A stretch of DNA of 64,000 bases, from the NCBI GenBank assembly GCA_937132085.1, contig CAKZNV010000119.1, positions 18,337 to 82,336 on the forward strand, given 5' to 3'. The position numbers were made by a program, and so were the translations under genes. Under the pieces are notes generated by a model. That model worked only from the letters and a program-made list of their open reading frames with translations, did no database searches and was not told the DNA's origin. The stretch is from an uncultured Rubritalea sp. (lineage in GTDB: Bacteria > Verrucomicrobiota > Verrucomicrobiia > Verrucomicrobiales > Akkermansiaceae). Of this stretch, positions 26,409 through 34,651 are shown one piece after another (the stretch's first letter is position 1; the number at the start of each line of letters is the position of its first letter).

Positions 26409-27533
26409 ATGAAATCAAAGTACCTTTCTCACTACGAACCTTTAGTTCAGGATTTCAGCCAACAGCTTAAAGACCAGAATCTATTAGGACTAGAGCACAT
26501 GCCGCAGCCCTTTTTACCCTTGTTCGGCAAGGAATATGAATCCTCAAGACTGAAGCTTATGATAATGGGACAAGACACTAGAGGCTGGGGTAAGTGTTCA
26601 ACTTATATAGAAGGAGAGTTGGATAACCCTTCATCTGAAATAGCTACTATATTTTCTGAGATTGAAGACAGAAACTTTACTCAGTCGGGTAATTCTACAA
26701 ACTCATTCTGGGGGTTTGCGATGGCGCTCCTATCGTCCGTTCATGGTGTAGATAATTGGACCACCATGAAATGGGGGGCGCATTCAGAAATATTAAGCTC
26801 GTTTGCTTGGGCTAATAGTAATGTCATCGAGCTATGGGCATCACTGAGAAAATACACTAAAGGAGTACCTCACGAGACATGGAAGGCTGTAAGAGCGGCG
26901 GGAACTGAACTTACTCGCCTTCAGCATGCTCTAGAGACAACTAATCCAGATGTTATAATTCTTACCTGCTGGTCTAATCTTCCAGGTAATTTCTTCGATG
27001 GTCTTACTAAAAAGGAAATAGAGTGTGAAGTAAACTATCTGAAACATTACTATATCGAAGATTATGAGACACACATTCTTCATACATATCATCCGGGATA
27101 TATGCGCAACCTTGGCGGACCTTGGGGCTTCTTAAATGACATCAGAAATTACCTCAAAGAGATAAATCTTGCTCCGGATTTCCCCGAATTTGTGAATGAT
27201 GATGAGCAATCTAAAATAATCCACCAAAGCCTTACTCGTGGTTTCCGTATGCGACACCCCCAAATAACTGATCAGCCTGATAAGTATAAGGCTTTAGAGT
27301 GGATAGCAGAAGAATTAAATAAATATCAAGCGTTCATGTCTATCCCGGTCGTTGCGCAGTTACTAAATGAACTTGGATACAGAACAGACTATGGAACTGA
27401 ATATGCTGGAGGGCGAGGTAGTTACCGACTTGTGAGAGGTGCATACCATCGCTGCGTAGCTCAAGGTGACTCTGTCGGCGCTGACCGCATCGCTAGAGTT
27501 TTTCGTAAACCAGACTTCACATATGCATATTAG
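26409..27533 (+). CDS. Uracil-DNA-glycosylase-fold-like protein of unknown function
   Basis: The 374-residue protein has KLMIMGQDTRGWG at about residues 49-61, matching the GQD/GQE active-site strand of the uracil-DNA-glycosylase superfamily. PDVIILTCWSNLPGNFF lies in the middle and HTYHPGYM near 224-232, resembling the second UDG motif with its HP. Many unstudied bacterial proteins share this 'GQ(D/E)(T)xGWG' form. The C-terminal 90 residues are a separate helical domain (ALEWIAEELNKYQAFMSIPVVAQLLNELGY). ATG 26409 is preferred over a GTG at 26385. It stands alone upstream of the defence cluster, so a DNA-base-targeting defence role is possible. Confidence 0.55.
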   Translation: MKSKYLSHYEPLVQDFSQQLKDQNLLGLEHMPQPFLPLFGKEYESSRLKLMIMGQDTRGWGKCSTYIEGELDNPSSEIATIFSEIEDRNFTQSGNSTNSFWGFAMALLSSVHGVDNWTTMKWGAHSEILSSFAWANSNVIELWASLRKYTKGVPHETWKAVRAAGTELTRLQHALETTNPDVIILTCWSNLPGNFFDGLTKKEIECEVNYLKHYYIEDYETHILHTYHPGYMRNLGGPWGFLNDIRNYLKEINLAPDFPEFVNDDEQSKIIHQSLTRGFRMRHPQITDQPDKYKALEWIAEELNKYQAFMSIPVVAQLLNELGYRTDYGTEYAGGRGSYRLVRGAYHRCVAQGDSVGADRIARVFRKPDFTYAY

Positions 27534-27746
27534 CCATAATTAGCCCAGCAAACTTCACCTATCGTAAACTGTGCAATTAGGTTGCCCTGAGTGTCATAAA
27601 TAAATGATACGCAGGAACGTTTTCTGTGAGCTCATTATTCGATTTATGAATGAGAGCATTAAATAGCGATCTAGTTACAAAACTTGACTTACTCATAACA
27701 GCAAGTCATTTTTGCGATCAGATCGTGCAACTATAAATTAATTACA
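27534..27746. other. Intergenic region with second GTGTCATAAATAA copy and small dyads
   Basis: No gene is seen. The dyad GTGTCAT-6-ATGATAC lies at 27591-27610 (partner of the copy at 23866). An imperfect hairpin GCTCATT...AATGAGAGC lies near 27640-27665. The sequence is A/T-rich and leads into the 252-residue gene, so it probably holds that gene's promoter. Confidence 0.35.
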
Positions 27747-28505
27747 ATGAACGATAAATATCCATACCCAATTGAAAATGCAGCTCATATTCCTTCTTCA
27801 AAAGAAGAGGCTATGAGGGCTCTGAATTTGATTGATGAATTTAGAGATGATCCACAGTCTGCATGTACTTCAACTTTCTTGGATGGTTGGTTTGCTATAC
27901 ACTTTATAGGCGATGCCCCCCACCCTGATGAAATTGAAGCGTGGCCTAAGAATCTGAAACCTATAGTTACAGAAGCATGGAGTAGGCACAAAGCAGGAGA
28001 AGTAACCGAAGAGCAACTTTATTGCTCCGATAGTCAGCAGCAAGGAATCCGTCTACAACTAGACGGCAACTTACAATGCTACGTAATTGGAAAACAGGGT
28101 CAAGATCTTGGCTACATTTCGGCTCACTACGACCCAGAAAAAGGGAATCAGCCAATTCTTACCGGAATACCAGCTAAAGCCTATATCTATGAATCACCCA
28201 AGGTTGCCATTCACGCGTGTAGACATCTTGAACTAGACTCAATTGACATATATGCTAGTTCTCCTACAGAGGATCTAGAGTGTGCAGACGGTAAAATCAT
28301 TCCGATTAAGGATCTCTTTGATAAAGAAGTCGTAATTCAAACACCTGAAGGACTCTTTTTATACAGAGATGGTAAGACCCTTGGGGAAAGTCCGGTAAGA
28401 GCCTGTAAGTATCGTCTATACGGCGACAACGTAGAGCAGCAACTTCAGCAAATTAAAACAGAACTCGGAGTTACTTGGAAATGGGTTGAATACGACAAGA
28501 TCTAA
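27747..28505 (+). CDS. Hypothetical protein
   Basis: The 252-residue acidic protein has no signal peptide, membrane helix or recognised motif. It reads as a small alpha/beta domain (SACTSTFLDGWFAIHFIGDAPHPDEIEAWP) followed by repeated short strands (QGIRLQLDGNLQCYVIGKQGQDLGYISAHYD). It is flanked by a long leader and its own terminator, so it is probably transcribed alone. Function unknown. Confidence 0.7.
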   Translation: MNDKYPYPIENAAHIPSSKEEAMRALNLIDEFRDDPQSACTSTFLDGWFAIHFIGDAPHPDEIEAWPKNLKPIVTEAWSRHKAGEVTEEQLYCSDSQQQGIRLQLDGNLQCYVIGKQGQDLGYISAHYDPEKGNQPILTGIPAKAYIYESPKVAIHACRHLELDSIDIYASSPTEDLECADGKIIPIKDLFDKEVVIQTPEGLFLYRDGKTLGESPVRACKYRLYGDNVEQQLQQIKTELGVTWKWVEYDKI

Positions 28506-28510
28506 ATTAG

Positions 28511-28548
28511 TCCCCGTTTACTTTAGCAAGTTAAGCGGGGATTTTTTT
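28511..28548 (+). terminator. Rho-independent terminator
   Basis: TCCCCG...ACTT pairs with AAGT...GCGGGGA (28511-28541), with a small internal loop, followed by TTTTTTT. It begins 6 bp after the stop of the 252-residue gene. Confidence 0.88.
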
Positions 28549-28767
28549 ACCTATGATCTACAGCCATCCATTGAAGTATCTTTCATCCTCGACGAAACGA
28601 TACTACCTATTTGCCTCACCAAATATGGGGTTGGGTCTCACCCACTTGATGAAGCTGTGCTGTATTAGAACCCCAAATAGTCATACTAGGGGGCGGTATG
28701 GTTATTTGAAATATTAGAAACAACCGTAGTCAATGGGTGTCGCTCACTTTGCACACGAAACTGTTCA
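28549..28767. other. Intergenic region with no recognisable gene
   Basis: It separates the plus-strand 252-residue gene from the 3' end of the minus-strand restriction operon. I see no convincing ORF, promoter or repeat here, and no strong hairpin to end the minus-strand operon. Confidence 0.4.
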
Positions 28768-28968
28768 TTAATCCGATTTCTTTGAGAAATTTTTCGCTAC
28801 TTCCATACGAGCTTTAAAGATAGCTAGCTTAAGTTCGAATTCTTCTGAATATTCGACAACTACCTGTCCTTTTGATTCAGCATGCACAGCTTTACGTATT
28901 TCACTAATTCTTTGACGAATCCATTTCTCGCTCTCTTTAGATCCTGCTTTGTTTGATTTAGTACTCAT
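28768..28968 (-). CDS. Small charged helical protein, last gene of the methyltransferase operon
   Basis: The 66-residue product is Lys/Glu/Ser-rich and helical (KWIRQRISEIRKAVHAESKGQVVVEYSEEFELKLAIFKARMEVAKNF in outline). Its start overlaps the stop of the two-TM gene (ATGA), so it belongs to the same transcript. It could be an accessory or regulatory subunit; nothing more can be said from sequence. Confidence 0.6.
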   Translation of the reverse strand: MSTKSNKAGSKESEKWIRQRISEIRKAVHAESKGQVVVEYSEEFELKLAIFKARMEVAKNFSKKSD

Positions 28969-29930
28969 GCGGCATTACTCCTTATTTTTGTTTTTTCAGC
29001 TATTATATGATACTCCAATGCGTGCTTGAATACCAATATTTCTTCCAACAAATATTCTTGTGCATCGTCCTCATTTTCAAAACAAGGTACGTTATGTATT
29101 TCAATGTTAAGAAATCCTAGGAGATTGTCTTCCTTATCAAGGAGCATCATACCAAAATAGTTTTCTACTTTCCCGCTACGCTTATTCATAGTCTTTTTAT
29201 ATTTAGCTTTGTTAAGCTGAATAATAATACTCTCCTTATTCACTATGCACTTCGAGCATTCATAATCAGCATGGTCTTCCGATGTAACGTCTATTTCTTT
29301 TGAGTTAACTGGGAATCTAGCGGGGTCTATCGAGGTTAGATTCGACAGAAAGCCTTCGAAAACTTTTTCATTATGGGTTTTGTTCAAAAGCCCTTTTACT
29401 AAATAAACGGTAACGTTGACTTGTTTATCTGCGTTACTAATCTTGTTGATAGTTTTCTCCATGTGTTTACGCAGCGATATTATAACCATTGTAGCACGAT
29501 CCTCTAATTTACCAAGAGTGTTAGCATTATTAGCAGTATTTAGTGTATTGTATAAATCATATTGAGTATAAGCGCACGCTTTGAAAACCACTGCTATTTC
29601 ACTACTACCGTCAGGAGAGTATTCGCCACAGTAATCTCTAATTAAATTGAACATTTTGATCAATGTGGCAATAAGCATTATTAAGTAGACGCTAGTCAGA
29701 AGAAAAACGTGTAACCCAGGTTTAGAAACAAACCATTCATCAATATTATCGCTGAATCCTCTATATAGAGCCATTCCAAATGGGAAAGCAATTAGTATAA
29801 TATTAGAGCATGTAACCCAACCTGATTGAGGAGACACAAAGTTGCATCTTGAAAGCCGCTTAGGCCAACACCAGAATTTAAGACGCCAAGGCCACTTTGA
29901 AGGTTCTTTATCGAGAGATTCTGATTTCAT
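28965..29930 (-). CDS. Two-TM protein with a C-terminal soluble sensor-like domain
   Basis: The 321-residue protein has two N-terminal transmembrane helices (about residues 42-58, SNIILIAFPFGMALYRG, and 74-94, HVFLLTSVYLIMLIATLI). These are followed by a cytosolic alpha/beta domain that looks GAF-like: helix LEDRATMVIISLRKHMEKTINKI, strands VNVTVYLVKG, and a GMMLLDKEDNLLGFLNIEIHN strand pair. ATG 29930 overlaps the preceding stop (ATGA). Two-TM proteins with a sensor domain serve as membrane effectors in several defence systems; that role here is inference from context. Confidence 0.6.
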   Translation of the reverse strand: MKSESLDKEPSKWPWRLKFWCWPKRLSRCNFVSPQSGWVTCSNIILIAFPFGMALYRGFSDNIDEWFVSKPGLHVFLLTSVYLIMLIATLIKMFNLIRDYCGEYSPDGSSEIAVVFKACAYTQYDLYNTLNTANNANTLGKLEDRATMVIISLRKHMEKTINKISNADKQVNVTVYLVKGLLNKTHNEKVFEGFLSNLTSIDPARFPVNSKEIDVTSEDHADYECSKCIVNKESIIIQLNKAKYKKTMNKRSGKVENYFGMMLLDKEDNLLGFLNIEIHNVPCFENEDDAQEYLLEEILVFKHALEYHIIAEKTKIRSNAA

Positions 29931-30406
29931 ATTGAATAACGTCTCCATCCCTTAAGTGTTATAACTGGGATTACCTCATCGTCGTCATCAGTATAAGCTG
30001 ATCCTATTACAGAACCCAAAGAAGGTGTAGCCTTCCTGATAAAATTAATCCTATACTTCTTATTAGGGATAATTTCTTCAAACTCTACGGTGTCACCTTC
30101 TTCGGCGTTGTATTCTTTGAACAATTTTGTCATGTGGGTAATACGGTATTCATTACGGGTTCCATATTTACCTGTTTCTGGGTGTTTAACTATTTTGTTA
30201 TTATAATGAATATACTGCATATCCCAAATTTTCCCATTAGTGTCTACACAATGTATTATTTCGCGTGGGTTATAATCATTAGAGGAGAGTGCGGGAAGGA
30301 AGCTTAATAATCCCTTCATTTTCTTTGGAACACAAATACCTCCTTGGTGTCCTCCTGTTTTACCAACGTCATTAGATGTTAATTCTTTAGCGTATTTATT
30401 ACTCAT
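29927..30406 (-). CDS. Free-standing EcoRII-N-like (B3-fold) DNA-recognition protein
   Basis: The 159-residue protein begins KELTSNDVGKTGGHQGGICVPKK, which follows the N-terminal effector-binding domain of EcoRII (pattern LS.ND.G.TGGHQ.G...PK). It continues with the expected pseudobarrel strands (WDMQYIHYNNKI, TRNEYRITHMTKLF, GDTVEFEEI). EcoRII-N binds the CCWGG site as an allosteric effector. The catalytic domain of EcoRII is absent. With a Dcm-like methylase in the same operon, this protein probably supplies site recognition to a nuclease encoded elsewhere in the operon. Confidence 0.72.
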   Translation of the reverse strand: MSNKYAKELTSNDVGKTGGHQGGICVPKKMKGLLSFLPALSSNDYNPREIIHCVDTNGKIWDMQYIHYNNKIVKHPETGKYGTRNEYRITHMTKLFKEYNAEEGDTVEFEEIIPNKKYRINFIRKATPSLGSVIGSAYTDDDDEVIPVITLKGWRRYSI

Positions 30407-30416
30407 GATATTAGGT

Positions 30417-32195
30417 TTATGAAAGTTGTTGAGGTATAATGGCTCTCTGAGCTAGATCGGCTTTCCATTCTACTTTAGCGAGCATGTCTTCTTCTACGCT
30501 ATCCTTATAAATCAGGTAGTACACAGTAACGTGTTGTTTTTGTCCATTACGATGTGCGCGTTTACTAGCTTGGGCTTCTATGGCTGGGTTCCAATATTGG
30601 GTGAAGTGGATAACAATGGTAGCTGCTGTTATGTTAAGTCCTGCACCCGCAGCTCGTGGGTTAAGGACAAGCACTCCAGCTCCATCATATTTAGTGAAAT
30701 CGTCAATTATAGTTTGCCTGTCAAGAGTTGGTGTAGATCCGTTAATCTGATTCCAATATGCTTCAGGTAACGACGATTCTTTAGAGGCTAACTCAATTAG
30801 TTCTTTGCATTTGTTAAACGCTGCAAAAACCAACACTTTTTTACCATTGCGGAATGACTCGTTAAGTAGTCCTATTAACACCTCCATTTTAGGTGTCATC
30901 AGGGGCATTGTAGAGCTTGTGTTGATTTCAATATCGCCCTCCCATGGATTATCTGGATCTTTGGCTTGCAGCCAAGGGTGAGCACAAAAGAGAACCATTT
31001 GACCAGTAGCAACTAGTTCACCAGCTCTCCCATATTTTTCAACCGTTTCGTTTTTGATCCTATTATATTCAGTGGTGAGCTGTTCGTCCATCTGCATAGG
31101 AAGTTCGATGTTACTTCGTTCTGGAAGATCTTTTGCTACGTCTTTAACCAATCGCTTGAGGACAATCGGTCCAGCAACTTTAGTTAGTTTTTCTGCACCG
31201 TGTTTATTATCGGGGTATGCGATTTGAAAGTCATCTTTAGTACCTAAGCTCCCGGGTATTGCCATATCCACGATTGACCATAGATCCAACAACGAGTTTT
31301 CTATAGGAGTGCCAGTCATCATAATGGTCCACCTCCTTGGTAGCGTGCTAATAGATGCTCGTTTTGTGGAGTCAGGATTCTTTAAAGCCTGTGCTTCATC
31401 ACAAACTAACATACTCCACTGGACATCTTCTAATAGGAGCATGTCATTGTGAAGAGTGTCGTATGTTGTTATGACAATCTCTGGTTTTTGCAAATCTTTG
31501 TAGATCCTAGCCCTGTCCGATCCTTGGTGAATCATACACGACACAGTTGGTGCAAACTTGTGGATTTCACGTTGCCAGTTCACTAATAAACTACTCGGAC
31601 AAGCGATGAGAACAGGACTCCCCTTTTTATCAGGTAACTTACAAATAAGGGTGATGACCTGTAGTGTTTTTCCTAGTCCCATTTCATCAGCTAAGATGAC
31701 ACCACCTAGTTTTTGTATTACTGACCACATCCAGCTCACCCCTTGTTTTTGGTATGGATATAGAGTTGCTTTTACCTTAGTTGGAATGATCAACTCTTGT
31801 GAAAGCTCAGCCTGAGTGGCTGCTGAAGTAAAAACATCTTCTCCTATTTCTAATATAAATGGTAAGTGCTCTGAGTTCTTCGTCAGCTCTAACACTTTAG
31901 GGTACGGTAAGTCCTCTAAATCCATTTCAATAAAGCACTGATCTAGACATTCGGTAATTCCTGCTGGCATTGACTTGATACTAGATCTGCTCTGAATCCA
32001 TTGGTGTCTATTTGTAATTGCTGGGACAAATACTCTCTTACCTGCCTGCACCTCTAGAGCCCCTATAGTTGCTCGATACTTATTATTAGAGTATTCGATA
32101 TGAAGGCAGGGTTTTGCCTGAGTGCTTGATAATATTGCACCTTGTAGATCCATGCCTTGAAGGGCATTGAAGTTTTCTTCCTTCAAATAGTTCAT
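30417..32195 (-). CDS. SNF2-family (SWI2/SNF2) ATPase
   Basis: The 592-residue protein has a short N-terminal region (about 140 residues, unrecognised), then the SF2 core: Walker A ILADEMGLGKTLQV (168-180), DEAQALKN box near 268, SMMTGTPIENSLLDLW-type motif III (here TIMMTGTPIENS), and the C-terminal VLNPRAAGAGLNITAATIVIHFTQYWNPAIEAQASKRAHRNGQ segment with motifs V and VI. Such ATPases translocate on double-stranded DNA. It is shorter than DISARM DrmD proteins. It overlaps the HNH gene by ATGA, in an arrangement described for restriction systems containing MORC/MutL-like ATPases. Confidence 0.92.
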   Translation of the reverse strand: MNYLKEENFNALQGMDLQGAILSSTQAKPCLHIEYSNNKYRATIGALEVQAGKRVFVPAITNRHQWIQSRSSIKSMPAGITECLDQCFIEMDLEDLPYPKVLELTKNSEHLPFILEIGEDVFTSAATQAELSQELIIPTKVKATLYPYQKQGVSWMWSVIQKLGGVILADEMGLGKTLQVITLICKLPDKKGSPVLIACPSSLLVNWQREIHKFAPTVSCMIHQGSDRARIYKDLQKPEIVITTYDTLHNDMLLLEDVQWSMLVCDEAQALKNPDSTKRASISTLPRRWTIMMTGTPIENSLLDLWSIVDMAIPGSLGTKDDFQIAYPDNKHGAEKLTKVAGPIVLKRLVKDVAKDLPERSNIELPMQMDEQLTTEYNRIKNETVEKYGRAGELVATGQMVLFCAHPWLQAKDPDNPWEGDIEINTSSTMPLMTPKMEVLIGLLNESFRNGKKVLVFAAFNKCKELIELASKESSLPEAYWNQINGSTPTLDRQTIIDDFTKYDGAGVLVLNPRAAGAGLNITAATIVIHFTQYWNPAIEAQASKRAHRNGQKQHVTVYYLIYKDSVEEDMLAKVEWKADLAQRAIIPQQLS

Positions 32196-32986
32196 GCTAG
32201 TAATTCTTTCAATTCTTCTGGTCGGTAGGCGGGTTTACGGGTGTGAATCATTTTATGACAATTGGGGCACAGAGGTATTAAGTCAGTTCGAGGGTCATAA
32301 ATACGAGCTTCTTTCAGTTCGCAAAGCGGCTCAATATGATGAATCTCTAGAATATTGCATAGTTCGTCACCAAACTCTTCAACGGGCTTAAGACCACATA
32401 CTCCACATGTTTTCCCATGAACCATGAATGCAAGCATTCTATTTCTTGGTGAACGCTCCTTACGTGTTAAAGTAACAGTTTTATCCCCCCCTTCACAACC
32501 GCCTTCGCCAACATCCTCACTCTGCTCAAATAAATTTGCTATGCATGCTACCAAGGGCGTTAGAATAAGAAGCATGCCATCTTCAGCCGGATCTTTAGAG
32601 TCAATATTTCTGTATCGGAATTGAATATTAGTATCCCCTGTGAACTGAAGGTCGGTGTAAATTGATTCAGCAATTCCGTCCTCGTCTCTGTAATTAATGT
32701 TCAGTTGTTGCAGTAGAGCAGAGGATAACGCTCGTTTTTCAGGGTTATCTTGTGCATTGAGTTGGCGAATACATTGACCAGCCATCCTTCCAAACCTCAT
32801 GCAAACTACTGCACCAAAAATACCACTCTGACGTATAGAGAATATAGGTGAGGTTTGTTCGGGCCATCCTGGAAAGCTGAATTTTATACCAGTCCTTCCT
32901 TCCTCTGCAAATTGCCACGCATCAAGGGGTATCCCTACTATGTGGGATACTTTGGCATTGAGTAATTCAGCTTCAGATGGTGGCAT
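32192..32986 (-). CDS. HNH endonuclease, probable nuclease of the methyltransferase operon
   Basis: The 264-residue protein ends in an HNH domain: CGVCGLKPVEEFG (zinc Cys194/197), LEIHHIEPL (His216-217), DLIPLCPNCHKMIH (Cys240/243 and His248). The N-terminal 180 residues are unrecognised and may give recognition or partner contacts. It is the only clear nuclease in the minus-strand operon, between the GHKL and SNF2 genes. It is therefore the likely DNA-cutting component. Confidence 0.85.
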   Translation of the reverse strand: MPPSEAELLNAKVSHIVGIPLDAWQFAEEGRTGIKFSFPGWPEQTSPIFSIRQSGIFGAVVCMRFGRMAGQCIRQLNAQDNPEKRALSSALLQQLNINYRDEDGIAESIYTDLQFTGDTNIQFRYRNIDSKDPAEDGMLLILTPLVACIANLFEQSEDVGEGGCEGGDKTVTLTRKERSPRNRMLAFMVHGKTCGVCGLKPVEEFGDELCNILEIHHIEPLCELKEARIYDPRTDLIPLCPNCHKMIHTRKPAYRPEELKELLA

Positions 32987-32996
32987 TATAAATGGA

Positions 32997-34643
32997 CTAG
33001 ATATTAGTAGGAATGTCGTAATCTTGAAGAAGAGTGCGCAGGTTACGTGAAACTACAGCTCTAACATCATCCCAGAATGCCTTCATTTCTTTGGTAGTGT
33101 GACTTGCTTCTGCTGAAGCCAGCGACCAAATAAGAAAGTCTATTCCATCAACAACATCACCACCACTTTTGGAGTAAACCTTGGTGTAAAACTCGTGGTG
33201 TTTATTGATGCGAGCTGCAACTTGATAGTCTGCATCGCTCTCAGAATTAAGGGATACTTCCCAGAAATCACCATTATTGATTTCACCTGTTGGGGTAACA
33301 TGTACTTCGTTAGGCGAGACTTGAGAGAATATAGGTAACTGAATTGTATGCGTTCCCATGGCACCAGTAAGTGTAACTGTATTCGCCGTTGGGTTTACAT
33401 TAGTTACTGTTGGTTGTTCTTTATTCCCGCTGTTTTTAATTCTCTTATTAGAAGTAGCGTGATTTATACCACTAGTTGTAACCTTTTTCTGAGTCCTGCG
33501 ATAACGTTTGTTGGCTTCTTCCCTCGGATTCTCCAGCAGAGCTTTAAGATATGCCGCAACGTTTTCATCAAAAATGATTTTAGTTTTACGAACATCCGTT
33601 TCAAAAGCTTCATCTAATTCGTTGTCAAAGTCTAATTCTACACGAATAAGTGAGTAGTGAGGATCTCTAGCTTTCCAAATACCTAACCAATCACCATTGT
33701 GGATCATTCTACCTTCTCTGTAGACGTAGAATCCTTGATTAGGGTTATTGATCTTAGCGCTCTTCATGTAATCAGAGCCTTTTGCCGCCTCTAGGTCTTT
33801 GCGGTGCGGAAGTATCCATGCTTTGATTGTCGCGTCATGTGTTCCACCAGCTGAGTCTACAGCAACACGTAGTATTTGTTTTTTAGGAGAGAGGACTTGT
33901 TCTGAATCTTCGGGAAAGAATGGGTTCCACGGTTTGGCTTCTTCACCATCAATGTTTAAAGTTATATTCTTGAAATCCGCATTACTTGTATCGAGGAACT
34001 TGTGATAGATCATTTCAACATGAGTTCTCAAGTTATTACTGAGGCGTTTCAAGGCAGCCCTTTCTTCTGTGCTACCCGGTTCATATTGAGAATTTTTTAG
34101 TATACGATCGCACATACTCCAAACTACAAGAGTTCCTGTTTTCCCACAAAGTTCGTCATACTTCTCGATTTCATATTGCTCAATACCTCCTTCAATCATT
34201 TCCCACTCACCACACTTATCAATGTGATCAAGGTCCCATATAAATTTATTCAGGGGGGCATCTGGTTTATCTTTGGATATGACTGCAAGCCTACGACACA
34301 CAGAAGTTGAGGCTGTTTTCAGACCCAAGCCAAATTTACCTAATGATTTGGAGTTTATTCGTTTGGGTGCTCCATATCTCATCCCGTCAAAGATCCCATC
34401 ACGATCCATACCAGTTCCATCATCACCAAAGAAAATGAACTGTTCCCATTCCCCGTCAATTTGAACTAGATCAATAGAGACATTGATTTTGCCTGCACCA
34501 GCAGCAATTGAATTGTCTATAATATCAGTTGCTGCTGTATTGAAATTATATCCAGTATCACGCATGCCAGAGGCTAAACGTGCTGCATCTGGTTTATTTT
34601 CAATGTACTTTATCGCATCTTGATCGTTATCTTGAGATTCCAT
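32997..34643 (-). CDS. MORC/MutL-like GHKL ATPase
   Basis: The 548-residue protein has the Bergerat-fold motifs: N box ATDIIDNSIAAGA (Asn44), G1 box DDGTGM (74-79), and G2 box GKFGLGLKTAS (102-112). The position that is Glu in MutL (four residues before Asn) is Asp40 here. The C-terminal half includes VRKTKIIFDENV and a further strand-rich region. GHKL ATPases of this kind, together with 5mC methylases and SNF2 ATPases, were recognised as parts of bacterial restriction systems ancestral to eukaryotic MORC. They probably act as ATP-gated DNA clamps. Confidence 0.88.
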   Translation of the reverse strand: MESQDNDQDAIKYIENKPDAARLASGMRDTGYNFNTAATDIIDNSIAAGAGKINVSIDLVQIDGEWEQFIFFGDDGTGMDRDGIFDGMRYGAPKRINSKSLGKFGLGLKTASTSVCRRLAVISKDKPDAPLNKFIWDLDHIDKCGEWEMIEGGIEQYEIEKYDELCGKTGTLVVWSMCDRILKNSQYEPGSTEERAALKRLSNNLRTHVEMIYHKFLDTSNADFKNITLNIDGEEAKPWNPFFPEDSEQVLSPKKQILRVAVDSAGGTHDATIKAWILPHRKDLEAAKGSDYMKSAKINNPNQGFYVYREGRMIHNGDWLGIWKARDPHYSLIRVELDFDNELDEAFETDVRKTKIIFDENVAAYLKALLENPREEANKRYRRTQKKVTTSGINHATSNKRIKNSGNKEQPTVTNVNPTANTVTLTGAMGTHTIQLPIFSQVSPNEVHVTPTGEINNGDFWEVSLNSESDADYQVAARINKHHEFYTKVYSKSGGDVVDGIDFLIWSLASAEASHTTKEMKAFWDDVRAVVSRNLRTLLQDYDIPTNI

Positions 34644-34651
34644 ATTAGGTA

